Origin: JAMDEO01 sp963775295
GTDB taxonomy: Bacteria; Actinomycetota; Thermoleophilia; RBG-16-64-13
Assembly: GCA_963775295.1 (NCBI GenBank)
Contig: CAVZIK010000006.1
Coordinates: 1,488,001-1,552,000, forward strand
Direction: 5' to 3'
Length of the DNA: 64,000 bases
The notes beneath the pieces are model-generated. The model was not told the origin of the DNA. It saw only the letters and a list, made by a program, of their open reading frames with translations, and ran no database searches. This document shows positions 15,348 through 25,700 of this stretch, in pieces (the stretch's first letter is position 1; each line of letters opens with the position of its first letter). Position numbers and translations under genes: made by a program.

Positions 15348-16160
15348 ATGGGATTGATGCGAAGGGTTGAGTCGCGCGTGGAAAGGTCTGTTGGCGCGGC
15401 CCCTCGGGAGAGTGCGCCGGACGAACCCAAGCGCGATCGACCGCGGCAGGACTCGAAGTACTACGTACAGCCGGCGGAACTCGCCCGCAAAGTCGTCAAA
15501 GAGATGGAAGACCAGAAGGTCTCTCATCCGGCGCAAGATTCAGTGTGCAACGTATACACCGTGTTTCTGTGCGCCGGGGACTATGCGCGGCTCCAGGATA
15601 GGCGTGAGGAGATTGCGGAAAAGTTGGAGCGTCATCTTCTCAAGCGTGTCCGGTCGAGGAAGTACGCCATGCCGGGTGATCTCAAGGTGAATATCATCAG
15701 GGACGACGATTTGCCCCTGGGCAAGTTCGGCGTCCTGGCCGAGCGCCTTGATACGGCGCATCCATTCCAGACACCCTTGGCGCCGCTGGAGCGGGCCAAG
15801 CGCCCCGCGACGCTGCCGACCGTCTCCAAGGGCGGGACCACCGTGATTCCTCCAGCTCAGGCCGCGGAGCTGGGCCTGGCCCATCACACGATAGTACTGA
15901 AGGCCGGAAACAGGGTACGGGAGTTCAACAAGGGGCGAGTGATCGTGGGAAGAGCGCGAGACGCCGACTTTCGGGTGGACGATGCTAACGTCTCACGCCG
16001 CCACGCCGCAATATATTGGGATGACGGCCGCATTATGGTGCAGGATCTCGGATCGACCAATGGAACGATGGTCAACGGCTATCCCGTCACCAATACTGGT
16101 TTGGCACCCACCGATGTATTGGTGATTGGCGATTGTCGTATTACTGTGGAGACTAGATAG
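15348..16160 (+). CDS. fhaA: FhaA-type protein (DUF3662 plus FHA domain)
   Basis: A 270-residue cytoplasmic protein. Residues about 5-125 form the DUF3662 (FhaA N-terminal) domain. A linker follows, then a C-terminal FHA domain at about 185-265 with the phosphothreonine-binding residues GRARDADFRV, SRRHAAIYW and LGSTNGTMVNG. In mycobacteria FhaA binds phosphorylated MviN/PknB and tunes peptidoglycan synthesis. A strong TAGGAGGAAA ribosome site precedes the ATG. The order kinase-fhaA-fhaB-pstP matches the actinobacterial pattern. Confidence 0.93.
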   Translation: MGLMRRVESRVERSVGAAPRESAPDEPKRDRPRQDSKYYVQPAELARKVVKEMEDQKVSHPAQDSVCNVYTVFLCAGDYARLQDRREEIAEKLERHLLKRVRSRKYAMPGDLKVNIIRDDDLPLGKFGVLAERLDTAHPFQTPLAPLERAKRPATLPTVSKGGTTVIPPAQAAELGLAHHTIVLKAGNRVREFNKGRVIVGRARDADFRVDDANVSRRHAAIYWDDGRIMVQDLGSTNGTMVNGYPVTNTGLAPTDVLVIGDCRITVETR

Positions 16161-16191
16161 AGGCAGGGCGTGTGACCAGGGGGAGAAGCCG

Positions 16192-16701
16192 ATGTTGCAG
16201 ATAGTGCTCCTGGCAGGGAAGTTCCTACTTCTCATCATTCTGTACCTGTTCATCTATCGGGTCGTCCGGTCGACTACGCGGGAGTTGCGTATGTCCGCAG
16301 CGGCGGGTGGCGGGCAGGCTGTCGTCCGGCCGCATGACTCTAGGGGAATGGAAGTAGGTTACGTCCGCGCCGGGGTGCCGACACCGGCTTCCGGGATCGT
16401 CACCTGGAGTCTCGTCGTCGTGAAGAGCCCCTCACTCCGTCCCGGAGAGGCCTTTGCGTTTCCGCCGGGGTCGAGCGCGATCGCGGGCCGGGATCCCGAG
16501 ATGGATATCTATCTCGAGGATACTTTCGTCTCCTCCAAGCACGCTGTGTTCGAGGCTACCGCTGGGGTTCTCCAGATCGAAGATCTTCACAGCACCAACG
16601 GTACCTTGGTGAACGGCCAGCAGATACAAGGGATTTGCGAACTTCGGACCGGGGATCGGATCGAGATCGGCGACACCATTCTCCAAGTGGAGGTGCGCTA
16701 G
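16192..16701 (+). CDS. fhaB: FhaB/FipA-type membrane FHA protein
   Basis: A 169-residue protein. An N-terminal membrane helix (about 3-22) is followed by a linker and a C-terminal FHA domain with AGRDPEMDIYL, SSKHAVFE and LHSTNGTLVNG. In the actinobacterial cluster FhaB is a kinase-regulated partner of FtsZ/FtsQ or PbpA. The start is ATG at 16192 with GGGGGAGAAG upstream; the longer frame from 16126 lies mostly inside the fhaA end. Its TAG shares one base with the GTG of pstP. Confidence 0.92.
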   Translation: MLQIVLLAGKFLLLIILYLFIYRVVRSTTRELRMSAAAGGGQAVVRPHDSRGMEVGYVRAGVPTPASGIVTWSLVVVKSPSLRPGEAFAFPPGSSAIAGRDPEMDIYLEDTFVSSKHAVFEATAGVLQIEDLHSTNGTLVNGQQIQGICELRTGDRIEIGDTILQVEVR

Positions 16702-17945
16702 TGCGCCTTCGTTCGGGTGTCGCCAGCAACGTTGGCCTGGTGCGTCAGACCAACGAGGACTCCTATCTCGTGCGAAATGGGTTGTATGTGGTCTGCGACG
16801 GGATGGGCGGAGCCCGGGCGGGTGAAGTGGCATCGGAGATGGCCTGCCGGGGACTGCTCGACGTCGATCCAACGACATCAGACGCGGGCGAGTTGCTTCG
16901 GGCCGTCAAGGATGCCAATCGCGCCATTGCCGGCCGTAGCCTCGAGCAGGAACGGCTTCTCGGCATGGGTACGACACTCACGGCGGCCCTCGTAGGCGCG
17001 GAGACGGTCACTCTCGTCCATGTGGGCGATTCGAGGGCCTATCTGCTCCACGAGGGGCGCCTGACTCAACTCACCGACGATCATTCCTGGGTTGGCGAGA
17101 TGATGCGCCGTGGCGAACTCACGCCGAACGAGGCGGCCGTCCACCCGCACCGCAGCGTGATAACCAAAGCTCTGGGCACCGACGCCGAGGTCGATCCCGA
17201 TGTCTTGGAGGTCCCTTTCACGGTTGGCGATCGCATCCTTCTGTGCAGCGACGGGTTGACCGGCATGGTGGCCGACGCCGACATCGCCGAGATATTGGCT
17301 CGCGATGAGAAGCCTCAGGTTCTCGCTTGGCTCTTGGTTCAGGCCGCACTGGCAGGCGGTGGTGAAGACAACGTGACCGTTCTCGTAGCCGAGGCCGTTG
17401 GCGATGGGGCGGAGCCGGAGCCGGACGGGGAGTCTTCTCCCGGCCAGGACGAGCCGGTCTTCGGCCCGACCGACAGAGGAGTTGCGTCGGCTCACCGGGG
17501 CAGAGTCATGCCCCTGAGGGGGCGCCGCTCCAATGCAGCGCTGCGAGAACGTCTGGGAAAGAAGGCGGGCCCTTTGCTGCGTCCGGTGGGTGAACACGGC
17601 ACCTCGGCGGCTGAGTCGGTCGCAACGGCTCCGGCGCGCGGTTGGGGTCGGCGAAAATGGATCGTCCTCGCGGTGATTGTGGTGCTCGTGATCGCGATCG
17701 CCATCGCGGGCTTCGCCGTTGTGAACTCGACGGTCTATTACGTCGGGGCTTCGGACGGGGTCGTAGCACTCTATCGCGGTCTTCCGGCAACCGTTCTCGG
17801 CATCAGTCTTTCCTCGGTGATCGAGGAGGGAACGGTGCCGTACTCTTCCCTCGCTCCCTATGTCCAATCGCGGGTGGACGCCCATGACCTGGTCACAAAA
17901 GTGGAGGGGCAGAACTTCCTCCGCTCGTTGAGCGCGGTGCCGTGA
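16701..17945 (+). CDS. pstP: PP2C-family Ser/Thr phosphatase
   Basis: A 414-residue membrane phosphatase that reverses phosphorylation by the Ser/Thr kinases of the cluster. The PP2C domain (about 1-235) shows the metal-site motifs NEDSYLV, CDGMGG, VGDSRAYL, LCSDGLTGMV and EDNVTVLV. A Pro/Gly/Arg-rich linker, one membrane helix (about 317-340) and an extracytoplasmic end of about 75 residues follow. The GTG at 16701 overlaps the fhaB stop (TAGTG), and the end overlaps the FtsW/RodA start (GTGA), so expression is coupled on both sides. Confidence 0.94.
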   Translation: MRLRSGVASNVGLVRQTNEDSYLVRNGLYVVCDGMGGARAGEVASEMACRGLLDVDPTTSDAGELLRAVKDANRAIAGRSLEQERLLGMGTTLTAALVGAETVTLVHVGDSRAYLLHEGRLTQLTDDHSWVGEMMRRGELTPNEAAVHPHRSVITKALGTDAEVDPDVLEVPFTVGDRILLCSDGLTGMVADADIAEILARDEKPQVLAWLLVQAALAGGGEDNVTVLVAEAVGDGAEPEPDGESSPGQDEPVFGPTDRGVASAHRGRVMPLRGRRSNAALRERLGKKAGPLLRPVGEHGTSAAESVATAPARGWGRRKWIVLAVIVVLVIAIAIAGFAVVNSTVYYVGASDGVVALYRGLPATVLGISLSSVIEEGTVPYSSLAPYVQSRVDAHDLVTKVEGQNFLRSLSAVP

Positions 17946-19282
17946 GTCTGCGTAATCGCGAACTCGTCTTCCTCATTCCCGCTCTCATTCTCACCACCCT
18001 GGGGTTTGCGCTCGTCTACACCCACAGGTCAGCGGAACTTACTCCCTCTTCTCTGATTTACGGGGCGTTGTTCATTGCCCTCTTTCTCATCGCTCACATC
18101 GGCTGCCGGGTCTTGGTGAAGAACGCCGACCCGTATCTTCTGCCAATAACGGCCCTTCTATCCACCCTGGGGATCGTGATGATCTATCGGTTGGACGAGA
18201 AGTTGGCCCAGCAACAGGCCATGTGGCTGGTCGTGGGATTGGCGGCGTTTCTTTTCACGCTGGTCATCGTGCGTGATCTCAACTTCCTTCGTGATTACCG
18301 CTTTCTCATCGGGATAGCGGGACTCCTGCTTCTACTTGTGACGGCCGTGTTCGGGCGGGAGATCAATGGAGCCAAACTGTGGCTGACGATCGGGCCCATC
18401 CACTTCCAGCCACCCGAGATTGGCAAGATCCTCCTGGTGGTGTTCTTCGCGGGATATCTGGTGGATATTCGGGAAGTGCTGACCGTGAGTACCCGACGGA
18501 TTCTTGGCGTGCCGCTGCCGCCGCTACGGTACCTTGCGCCCCTTCTCACCATCTGGGCTTTGTCGATGGCGCTCATGATCTTCATGAAGGATCTCGGCAC
18601 CAGCCTTCTGTTCTTTGGAGCCCTTCTGGCTTTGCTCTATGTGGCGACCGGGCGCTTCTTCTACGTGGTGGTAGGTGTGGTGCTGTTCCTGGCAGGGGCG
18701 ACAATCCTCTACTACATATTCCCGCACGTCCAGGTCCGTGTGGACGTCTGGCTCAACCCCTGGAAGGACCCCACCAACAAGGGCTACCAGATAGTCCAGT
18801 CGCTCTTTGCACTGGCGGACGGGGGCCTGTTCGGGCAGGGGCTGGGGCAGGGATACCTAACCCTGCCGTCCGGCGCGACCATCATCCCCGCTTTGGAGAC
18901 CGACTTCATCTTCTCCGCCATCGGGGAGGAGCTCGGGCTGGTGGGGGCGGTGGGGATAATCCTCCTCTATTTCATCTTCGTCTACAGAGGCTTTCGCATC
19001 GCCATCCGGGCCCGGGAAGATTTCCCGCGCCTTCTCGCTGCGGGTCTTACCAGCATCTTCGGGCTCCAGGCCTTTCTCATTGTGGGCGGCGTGACCAAGC
19101 TCATCCCTCTTACCGGCATCACCCTGCCCTTTGTTAGTAAGGGCGGCAGCTCGATCGTCGCGAACTTCATACTGCTTGCGCTTCTTCTGCGGGCAAGCGA
19201 CCATGTGGCCAGACAGGAGAAGTTGCAACGAACGGTGGGGACGGTCGAAGATCCGGGCTCCATCGTTGCAGCGGAGGCCTAG
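17942..19282 (+). CDS. FtsW/RodA/SpoVE-family peptidoglycan polymerase
   Basis: A 446-residue polytopic SEDS protein with about ten to twelve helices. Family signatures include NGAKLWLTIGPIHFQPPEIGKI, the MIFMKDLGTSLLFFG helix, the large loop with PWKDPTNKGYQIVQSLFALADGGLFGQG, and TDFIFSAIGEELGL. It is a lipid II glycosyltransferase acting with a class B PBP, here PbpA encoded immediately next. GTG start in a GTGA overlap with pstP. By location it corresponds to RodA of mycobacteria, but FtsW and RodA cannot be separated with certainty from sequence alone. Confidence 0.94.
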   Translation: MSLRNRELVFLIPALILTTLGFALVYTHRSAELTPSSLIYGALFIALFLIAHIGCRVLVKNADPYLLPITALLSTLGIVMIYRLDEKLAQQQAMWLVVGLAAFLFTLVIVRDLNFLRDYRFLIGIAGLLLLLVTAVFGREINGAKLWLTIGPIHFQPPEIGKILLVVFFAGYLVDIREVLTVSTRRILGVPLPPLRYLAPLLTIWALSMALMIFMKDLGTSLLFFGALLALLYVATGRFFYVVVGVVLFLAGATILYYIFPHVQVRVDVWLNPWKDPTNKGYQIVQSLFALADGGLFGQGLGQGYLTLPSGATIIPALETDFIFSAIGEELGLVGAVGIILLYFIFVYRGFRIAIRAREDFPRLLAAGLTSIFGLQAFLIVGGVTKLIPLTGITLPFVSKGGSSIVANFILLALLLRASDHVARQEKLQRTVGTVEDPGSIVAAEA

Positions 19283-20677
19283 ATGGATAAACCTCTGCGC
19301 AGGCTCTTTCTGGTCTTCACGCTGATGTTCGTCGCTCTTATCATCCAACTCACGTACGTGCAGGTCTATGCGGCCCCCAAGCTCAAGATCAACCCTTCCA
19401 ACACCAGAGCCATTCAGGACCAGATGCGGATTGAGAGAGGGGCCATCGTGTCGGCGGATGGCGTCGAGTTGGCGGTGAGCAAACAAAGTGGTGAGTTCTT
19501 CCTCCGCCAATATCCGCAGGGAGACCTGACCTCACCATGGCTCGGCTACAACAGCTTGCGCTACGGGAGGGCGGGCATTGAGCGAGTCTACAACGAGGAT
19601 CTCTCGGGACAATCCGGCATATTGGGGTTGACAAATTACTGGGATCAGATTCTGGGCAGGCCACATCGTGGCGCCGACTTGAAGCTGACCGTTAATATGG
19701 TCGTTCAGAGGGCGGCTGCGGAAGCGTTGGGAAATCGGAAAGGCGCCGTCATCGCGCTTGATCCAAAGACCGGAGCGGTCTTGGCCATGGTGTCCTACCC
19801 TCGTTATGATCCTAATCACCTCGACGATCTCTGGACACAACTCAATGCCGATCCGGGGGCGCCGTTCCTAAACCGGGTGTCCCAGGGTCTTTATCCGCCT
19901 GGGTCTGTGTTCAAAATGGTGGTCGCCGGAGCCGCCCTTCAGGAGAAAGCCGTCACGGCCTCTACGATCTTCGATGACAGCGGCACCGTGACCGCGGGCG
20001 GCTACATCGTGCGTAACTACGGCAACGAGGTCTACGGCAGCCACACGTTTGCCCAGGCGTTCGCAAAGAGCATCAACACCACATTCGCCAAGGTGGGAGT
20101 GAAGCTCGGCGCGGATGTTCTCGCCCGCTATGCCGACAACTTCGGCTTTGGGCAGGCCCCTCCGTGGGACTTGGGCGGCGGGAAGAGCGTCTTCCCGGAC
20201 CCGACCGCGATGGACAAGGCCCACGTGGCTCAGGCAGCGTTCGGCCAGGGAGAGGTCCTTGCAAGTCCACTGGAAATGGCCATGGTGGCATCAGCGATTG
20301 CCAACGGGGGGACGATCATGAAGCCGTACATCGTCAACCAGGTGCTTGATTACCATCAGAACGTACTCTCGCAGACTCGCCCCCAGACATGGCTCCAACC
20401 TCTAACTGCTGAAACCGCAGCCACTCTCAAGCAACTGATGGTCCAGGTGGTGGCGAGTGGAACGGGAACCTCAGCGGCCATAAATGGCGTCCAGGTAGCG
20501 GGTAAGACAGGAACGGCCGAGGTGGCAAATGGTGAGCCGCACGCCTGGTTTGCAGCATTTGCACCCGCCGATGATCCCAAGGTGGTAGTGGCGGTCTTGG
20601 TCGAGAACGGGGGGACCGGGGGGAGCGTGGCCGGCCCAGTGGCCAGGCAGGTAATCTTGGCTGCTCTTGGCCTGTGA
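19283..20677 (+). CDS. pbpA: Class B penicillin-binding protein (PbpA)
   Basis: A 464-residue transpeptidase cross-linking peptidoglycan. It has an N-terminal anchor helix (about 5-28), a dimerisation region with QDQMRIERGAI, and a transpeptidase domain. The active-site motif is SVFK in YPPGSVFKMV, the second motif SIN in AKSINTTF, and KTGTAE closes the pocket. The ATG abuts the FtsW/RodA stop directly, giving a matched polymerase/transpeptidase pair. Length and context fit the mycobacterial PbpA group. Confidence 0.94.
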   Translation: MDKPLRRLFLVFTLMFVALIIQLTYVQVYAAPKLKINPSNTRAIQDQMRIERGAIVSADGVELAVSKQSGEFFLRQYPQGDLTSPWLGYNSLRYGRAGIERVYNEDLSGQSGILGLTNYWDQILGRPHRGADLKLTVNMVVQRAAAEALGNRKGAVIALDPKTGAVLAMVSYPRYDPNHLDDLWTQLNADPGAPFLNRVSQGLYPPGSVFKMVVAGAALQEKAVTASTIFDDSGTVTAGGYIVRNYGNEVYGSHTFAQAFAKSINTTFAKVGVKLGADVLARYADNFGFGQAPPWDLGGGKSVFPDPTAMDKAHVAQAAFGQGEVLASPLEMAMVASAIANGGTIMKPYIVNQVLDYHQNVLSQTRPQTWLQPLTAETAATLKQLMVQVVASGTGTSAAINGVQVAGKTGTAEVANGEPHAWFAAFAPADDPKVVVAVLVENGGTGGSVAGPVARQVILAALGL

Positions 20678-20735
20678 TACTTTTTGATGCGGTAGTATTG
20701 CGCGCGGCAAAGCGTGCGCCGACGGGCACGGGAAT

Positions 20736-22724
20736 GTGCCGGAGGACGGGAAGGTCTTGATAGGACGAGTTTTTGACGATCGTTACGAGGTTATCAAGAA
20801 GCTCGGCAGCGGCGGCATGGCGGACGTGTATCTGGCTCAGGACCGGCTTCTCGGCCGGCAGGTAGCTCTGAAGATACTATCAAGCCGATACGCCCACGAC
20901 GAGCAGTTCATCGAGCGTTTTCGCCGAGAGGCGAGCAGCGCGGCGAGCCTCAATCACCCCAACATCGTCCAGATCTACGACCGCGGCGAGGCCGAAGGTA
21001 CGTATTACATCGCGATGGAATATCTGGAGGGGCGCTCTCTCAAGGAGATCATTCTCAAGTACGCGCCGCTGAGTTCGGACCTGGTCGTCTCGGTGTCGGT
21101 CCAGATCCTAGAGGCCCTTCGCTTCGCGCACAGGCGCGACGTCATCCATCGGGACATCAAGCCGCAAAATATGATCATCGACAGTGAAGGCCGCGTGAAG
21201 GTCACCGACTTCGGCATCGCTCGCGCCGGCAGCGCCTCTACCATGACCGAGGCCGGTTCCATTCTGGGAACGGCGCACTATCTGTCTCCAGAGCAAGCGC
21301 AGGGCCAACCAGTTGAGGCGGCATCCGACCTCTATTCGCTCGGGGTGCTCATGTACGAGATGGCCACGGGGCGCTTGCCGTACGACGGCGACAACCCTGT
21401 GACCATTGCTATGCAGCACGTGCACGACAGCCCGGTCCCTCCGCGCAGCATCGTCCCGGACATCCCGGAGAACTTGGAAGCGGTCATACTCCGGGCTCTC
21501 GGCAAGAGGCCGACCGACCGATATCTCACGGCGCAGGCTTTCCTGGACGACCTTAAGAGGGTGCAGGATGGACGTGACGTCGCTGCTCCCGCCGCCTTCG
21601 TGGAAGAACCCACCAGAGTGATGAGCCCGGCCGTGGCGGCCGCCGCCTTGAGCCAGCAGACCCAGGTCCGGCAGAGGGTTCCCAACGACCAGGGGCCCGT
21701 GCCGATGTACCCGCAGGATCCGCCCCGCTCACGGAGCGCATGGCCTTGGATCCTCGTCCTCATTCTTGTGCTGGCATTGGCCGGTGGTGCCTATGCGATC
21801 TTCTCGGCCTGGGGCACGGGGGCCTCGGCCAATACAGTTGTCGTTCCCAGTCTCGTTGGTCTAACCGAAGCGCAGGCCAAGCAGAAAATCGAGGACGCCA
21901 GCCTCACGTACAAGAACGCGGGAACGCAAGCTTCAGCCGATGTCGCCGAGGGAAACGTGGTGCGGCAGGATCCCGGAGATGGGACGAAACAAGACAAGGG
22001 CGCGACGGTGAGCGTGTGGATCTCTTCGGGAAAGGGCAAGGTGAACGTCCCCGATGTGGTGGGCAAGACCCAAGTGGATGCCACGCAGCAGTTGATGTCG
22101 CTCGGCCTGAAGGTTAACGCCACGCCCGAGTCCAACAAGGACGCGACGCCGGGCACGGTGCTGCGGCAGAACCCCGGGAAAGACGCTCAGGTGGCCGCGG
22201 GGGCGACGGTCACCATCGTGGTTGCCGCCCAGACGAACACCGTGTCGGTGCCCAGCGTCCTCACCATGAATCAGGATGCCGCCGTCGCCCTGCTCGAAGG
22301 AATGAACCTCAAGGTTACGGTTTCGCCCATAGATTCGACGCAGCCGGGCGGCACCGTCGTGGACCAGGACCCCAAATCGAGCACCGAGGTTCAGCCGAAC
22401 ACCGTGGTGACGATCTTTGTCAGCAACGCGCCGCTCCCTACCACGGTGAAGGTGCCTCCCGTGGGCGGACTGACTCGTGCCCAGGCCGTCGCCAAGCTGG
22501 CCCTGTTCGGCCTCAAGGCGAACATCATTTACGAGGAGACGCCCGACGTCACCCCCGACATCGTTATCGAGCAGAATCCCACGGCGGGGGTGGAAGTGCA
22601 GAAGAGCAGCACGGTCAATATCAAGGTGGCCAAAGAGCCCCCGTCGACTACCACCACGACTGCTCCGCCCTCCACCACCACGACAACGACAGAGCCGCCG
22701 AGCACCGACACGACGGCGTTCTAG
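20736..22724 (+). CDS. pknB: PASTA-domain Ser/Thr protein kinase (PknB)
   Basis: A 662-residue kinase. The catalytic domain (about 15-280) shows GSGGMADVYLA, VALKIL, HRDIKPQN, DFGIARA and SPEQAQGQ. One membrane helix (about 335-357) is followed by four PASTA repeats (about 365-630) that sense muropeptides or lipid II outside. The end is a Thr/Pro/Ser-only tail. The start is uncertain: GTG at 20736, or TTG at 20757 which follows GGAGG and begins IGRVFDDRYEV. It closes the cell-wall cluster, 58 bases after pbpA, and is expected to phosphorylate FhaA/FhaB and other division proteins. Confidence 0.95.
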   Translation: MPEDGKVLIGRVFDDRYEVIKKLGSGGMADVYLAQDRLLGRQVALKILSSRYAHDEQFIERFRREASSAASLNHPNIVQIYDRGEAEGTYYIAMEYLEGRSLKEIILKYAPLSSDLVVSVSVQILEALRFAHRRDVIHRDIKPQNMIIDSEGRVKVTDFGIARAGSASTMTEAGSILGTAHYLSPEQAQGQPVEAASDLYSLGVLMYEMATGRLPYDGDNPVTIAMQHVHDSPVPPRSIVPDIPENLEAVILRALGKRPTDRYLTAQAFLDDLKRVQDGRDVAAPAAFVEEPTRVMSPAVAAAALSQQTQVRQRVPNDQGPVPMYPQDPPRSRSAWPWILVLILVLALAGGAYAIFSAWGTGASANTVVVPSLVGLTEAQAKQKIEDASLTYKNAGTQASADVAEGNVVRQDPGDGTKQDKGATVSVWISSGKGKVNVPDVVGKTQVDATQQLMSLGLKVNATPESNKDATPGTVLRQNPGKDAQVAAGATVTIVVAAQTNTVSVPSVLTMNQDAAVALLEGMNLKVTVSPIDSTQPGGTVVDQDPKSSTEVQPNTVVTIFVSNAPLPTTVKVPPVGGLTRAQAVAKLALFGLKANIIYEETPDVTPDIVIEQNPTAGVEVQKSSTVNIKVAKEPPSTTTTTAPPSTTTTTTEPPSTDTTAF

Positions 22725-22752
22725 CGACCAGAGAACAGGGGTGAGGTAAGCA

Positions 22753-25700
22753 GTGAGGTCAGAGAAGCCTACGTTTCAGGACGTCCTTCTAGGCCTGGAG
22801 GAGTTCTGGGCAAAGCAGGGTTGCGTGATTTGGCAGCCGCATCACACGGAGGTGGGCGCCGGGACGTTCAACCCGGCCACCTTCCTACGGGTGCTGGGCT
22901 CTGATCCTTGGAAAGTAGCTTACGTGGAGCCGTCGATCCGTCCCACCGACGGGCGCTACGGAGAAAACCCCTACCGACTCGGCCATTACTATCAGTACCA
23001 GGTCATCCTGAAGCCCTGTCCCGACAACGTTCAGGATCTCTATCTGGCTTCCCTGGAGCACCTTGGCATCGACCTGTCCAAGCACGACGTCCGTTTTGTG
23101 GAAGACGACTGGGAATCGCCGACGCTGGGCGCGTGGGGGTTGGGCTGGGAAGTCTGGATCGACGGTATGGAGTGTACGCAGTTCACCTATTTCCAACAGG
23201 TGGGTGGTATCGATCTCGATCCTCCCAGCGTTGAGCTTACCTACGGCACGGAGCGGCTCACCATGTACCTACAGGGGGTCGACAACGTGTTCGACCTAGA
23301 GTGGGTGCCGGGGGTCAGTTACGGCGACGTGCATAAGGCGAACGAGGCGCAGTGGTCCGTGTACCACTTCGACCTGGCCGACATCGGCAGATTGCAGAAG
23401 GCGTTCGCCGAGTACGAGACCGAATGCGAGCGCTGCTTGGAGCGGGGGCTTGTGAGGCCGGCCTACGATTTCGTGCTGAAGACCTCCCATACGTTCAATA
23501 TGCTCGACGCCCGAGGGGCTGTGAGCGTGACCGAGCGGACCGGCTACATCGCCCGGGTGCGCAACCTGGCTCGGAAAGTGGCTGAAGGCTATGTGAAGGA
23601 ACTGAGCAGCGGGGACGCCGAGGAAGCATCGAGCTCGGCCGAGACGACGCCTGTTGAATCGGCTTCGCGGCAGGAGATAGTCTCGTGGTCGCCGGCCGGC
23701 AGCAGAGACGCGCGTGACTTCCTGCTGGAGATTGGTACCGAAGAGATGCCGGCGTCGGCGTGCCGGGCCGCGATTGACCTGCTCCCCGATCGGCTTTCGA
23801 GCATGTTCAGGGCCGAAGGAGTAGAGGTCCGGGCTGAAGATGTCCTCGTGATGGTGTCGCCGCGGAGGATAGCCGTCACCATTAAGGAGGTTCCCGGCGA
23901 GCAGGCTCCGCGTGAGATCACGCAGAGGGGCCCCGCCGTCGAAGCCGCCTTCGATGCCGACGGGAAGCCCACGAAGGCCGCTGAAGGTTTTGCCAGAGCC
24001 AAGGGGGTCACGGCCGCAGATCTGGAGATCCGAGAAGAATCGGGCCGCCGCTTCGTCTACCACGTCACCCGGAGCGAGAGCAAGCCTACCGCCGGCTTGT
24101 TGCCCGACATCTGCATAAAGACGGTGCGCGACATGTACTTTCCCAAGAACATGCGCTGGGGCTATCGCGATCTGCGCTTCTCGAGGCCCGTCCGGTGGCT
24201 GGTGGCCCTGTGGGGCGAAGACGTGATCCCGTTCGGGATCGCAGGGCTGACCTCCGGTCGCTCGAGTCACGGCCATCGTTCACTGGGGGGAGCCGTTGAG
24301 GTCGCTAGGCCGGCCGACTACCTGGATGCCATGAGATCGGTCTTTGTGTTGGCGGACCACCGCGAGCGCGAGCAGCACCTGTGGGCGGAGTTAGAACGCA
24401 TGGCGGGAGAGCGGGACCTCGAGGTAACCGACCCCAACGGTAAGATGGAAGAGGTCCTCTTCTTGGTCGAGTGGCCCACGGTGATCGAGGGCCTGTTCGC
24501 CCATCATCATCTGGCGCTGCCGTCGGAGGTGTTGGTCACGGCGATGCAGTCTCATCAGCGGTATTTTCCATTGGTAGACCAACAGGGCGCCCTATCCAAC
24601 AAGTTCCTCTACGTCGCCAACGGCGACCCAGCCTGGGCCAAGCAGATCACCGCTGGAAACGAGCGGGTGCTCGAGGGACGCATCGAGGATGCGGAATTCT
24701 CCTTTGAGAAGGACAAGATCACCGGCTTGGAGGAGATGGTCGCGCAACTCGGCAAGATCGTCTTCCACGAGAAGGCGGGCAGCATGAAGGACAAGAGTGA
24801 TCGCCTCATGGCTCTGGGCGGCTATCTGGCCGATGTCGTCGGGGTTCCCGCTGACGCGCGTGCTCGGACGGTGGAGGCCGCTCGCCTGGCCAAGGCGGAC
24901 CAGGTGTCGGTAATGGTCCGAGAGTTTGCCGACCTGGAAGGGGTCATGGGCGAGAAGTACGCTCTCATGGAGGGTTACGATCCTGAAGTGGCGTGTGCCT
25001 TGCGCGAGCAGTTTCTGCCCGATGCGGCCGGAGGCGTGGTCCCGGCCACCACGGCTGGAGCTCTGCTTGCCACCGTCGAGAAGGTCGACAACATTACGGC
25101 CGCATTCGCGTGCGGAGAGCCGCCCTCTGGCTCGAAGGACCCATACGGTCTGCGCCGGGCGGCGGCCGGAATGGTGGCGATCGCGGCCGCCCACGGCCTG
25201 CGCTACGACGTCGAGTCCCTGGTCGACCAGGCCTACAACGGGCTCTCCCGATTCCCGGGACTGGTGGGCCGCGGAGAGGTGGTGGGCGACGCCACGACCT
25301 TCATTTTAGAGCGGCTTGTCAAGACCCTCACGGACGAAGGGCTGGCCAGGGACACGGTCGATGCTGTTCTGCCTACCTCCCGTGACTTTCTCGACCTGCG
25401 CAAGCGGGCCTTGGCTCTCCATGAAGTTCGCAACGGCGAAAACTGGGAAGACTTGGTTACGGTGTTTTCGCGGCCGGCGAACCTGGCCAAAAAACTGCCG
25501 CCCGAAGCGGCCGCCTCTGGTCTCGACGTCGATGCCGGAGTGTTTGTCGTCGATGCAGAGAAGACCCTGTTTGAATCGTGGCGGGAATGCGCTCGAGCCG
25601 TAGCCGCCGCGGCCGGGGCGGAGGAGTATGCGACGGCTCTCACGGTGATGGCAGGTCTCCGCCCGGCGGTGGATCGGTATTTCGCGGATGTGCTGGTGAT

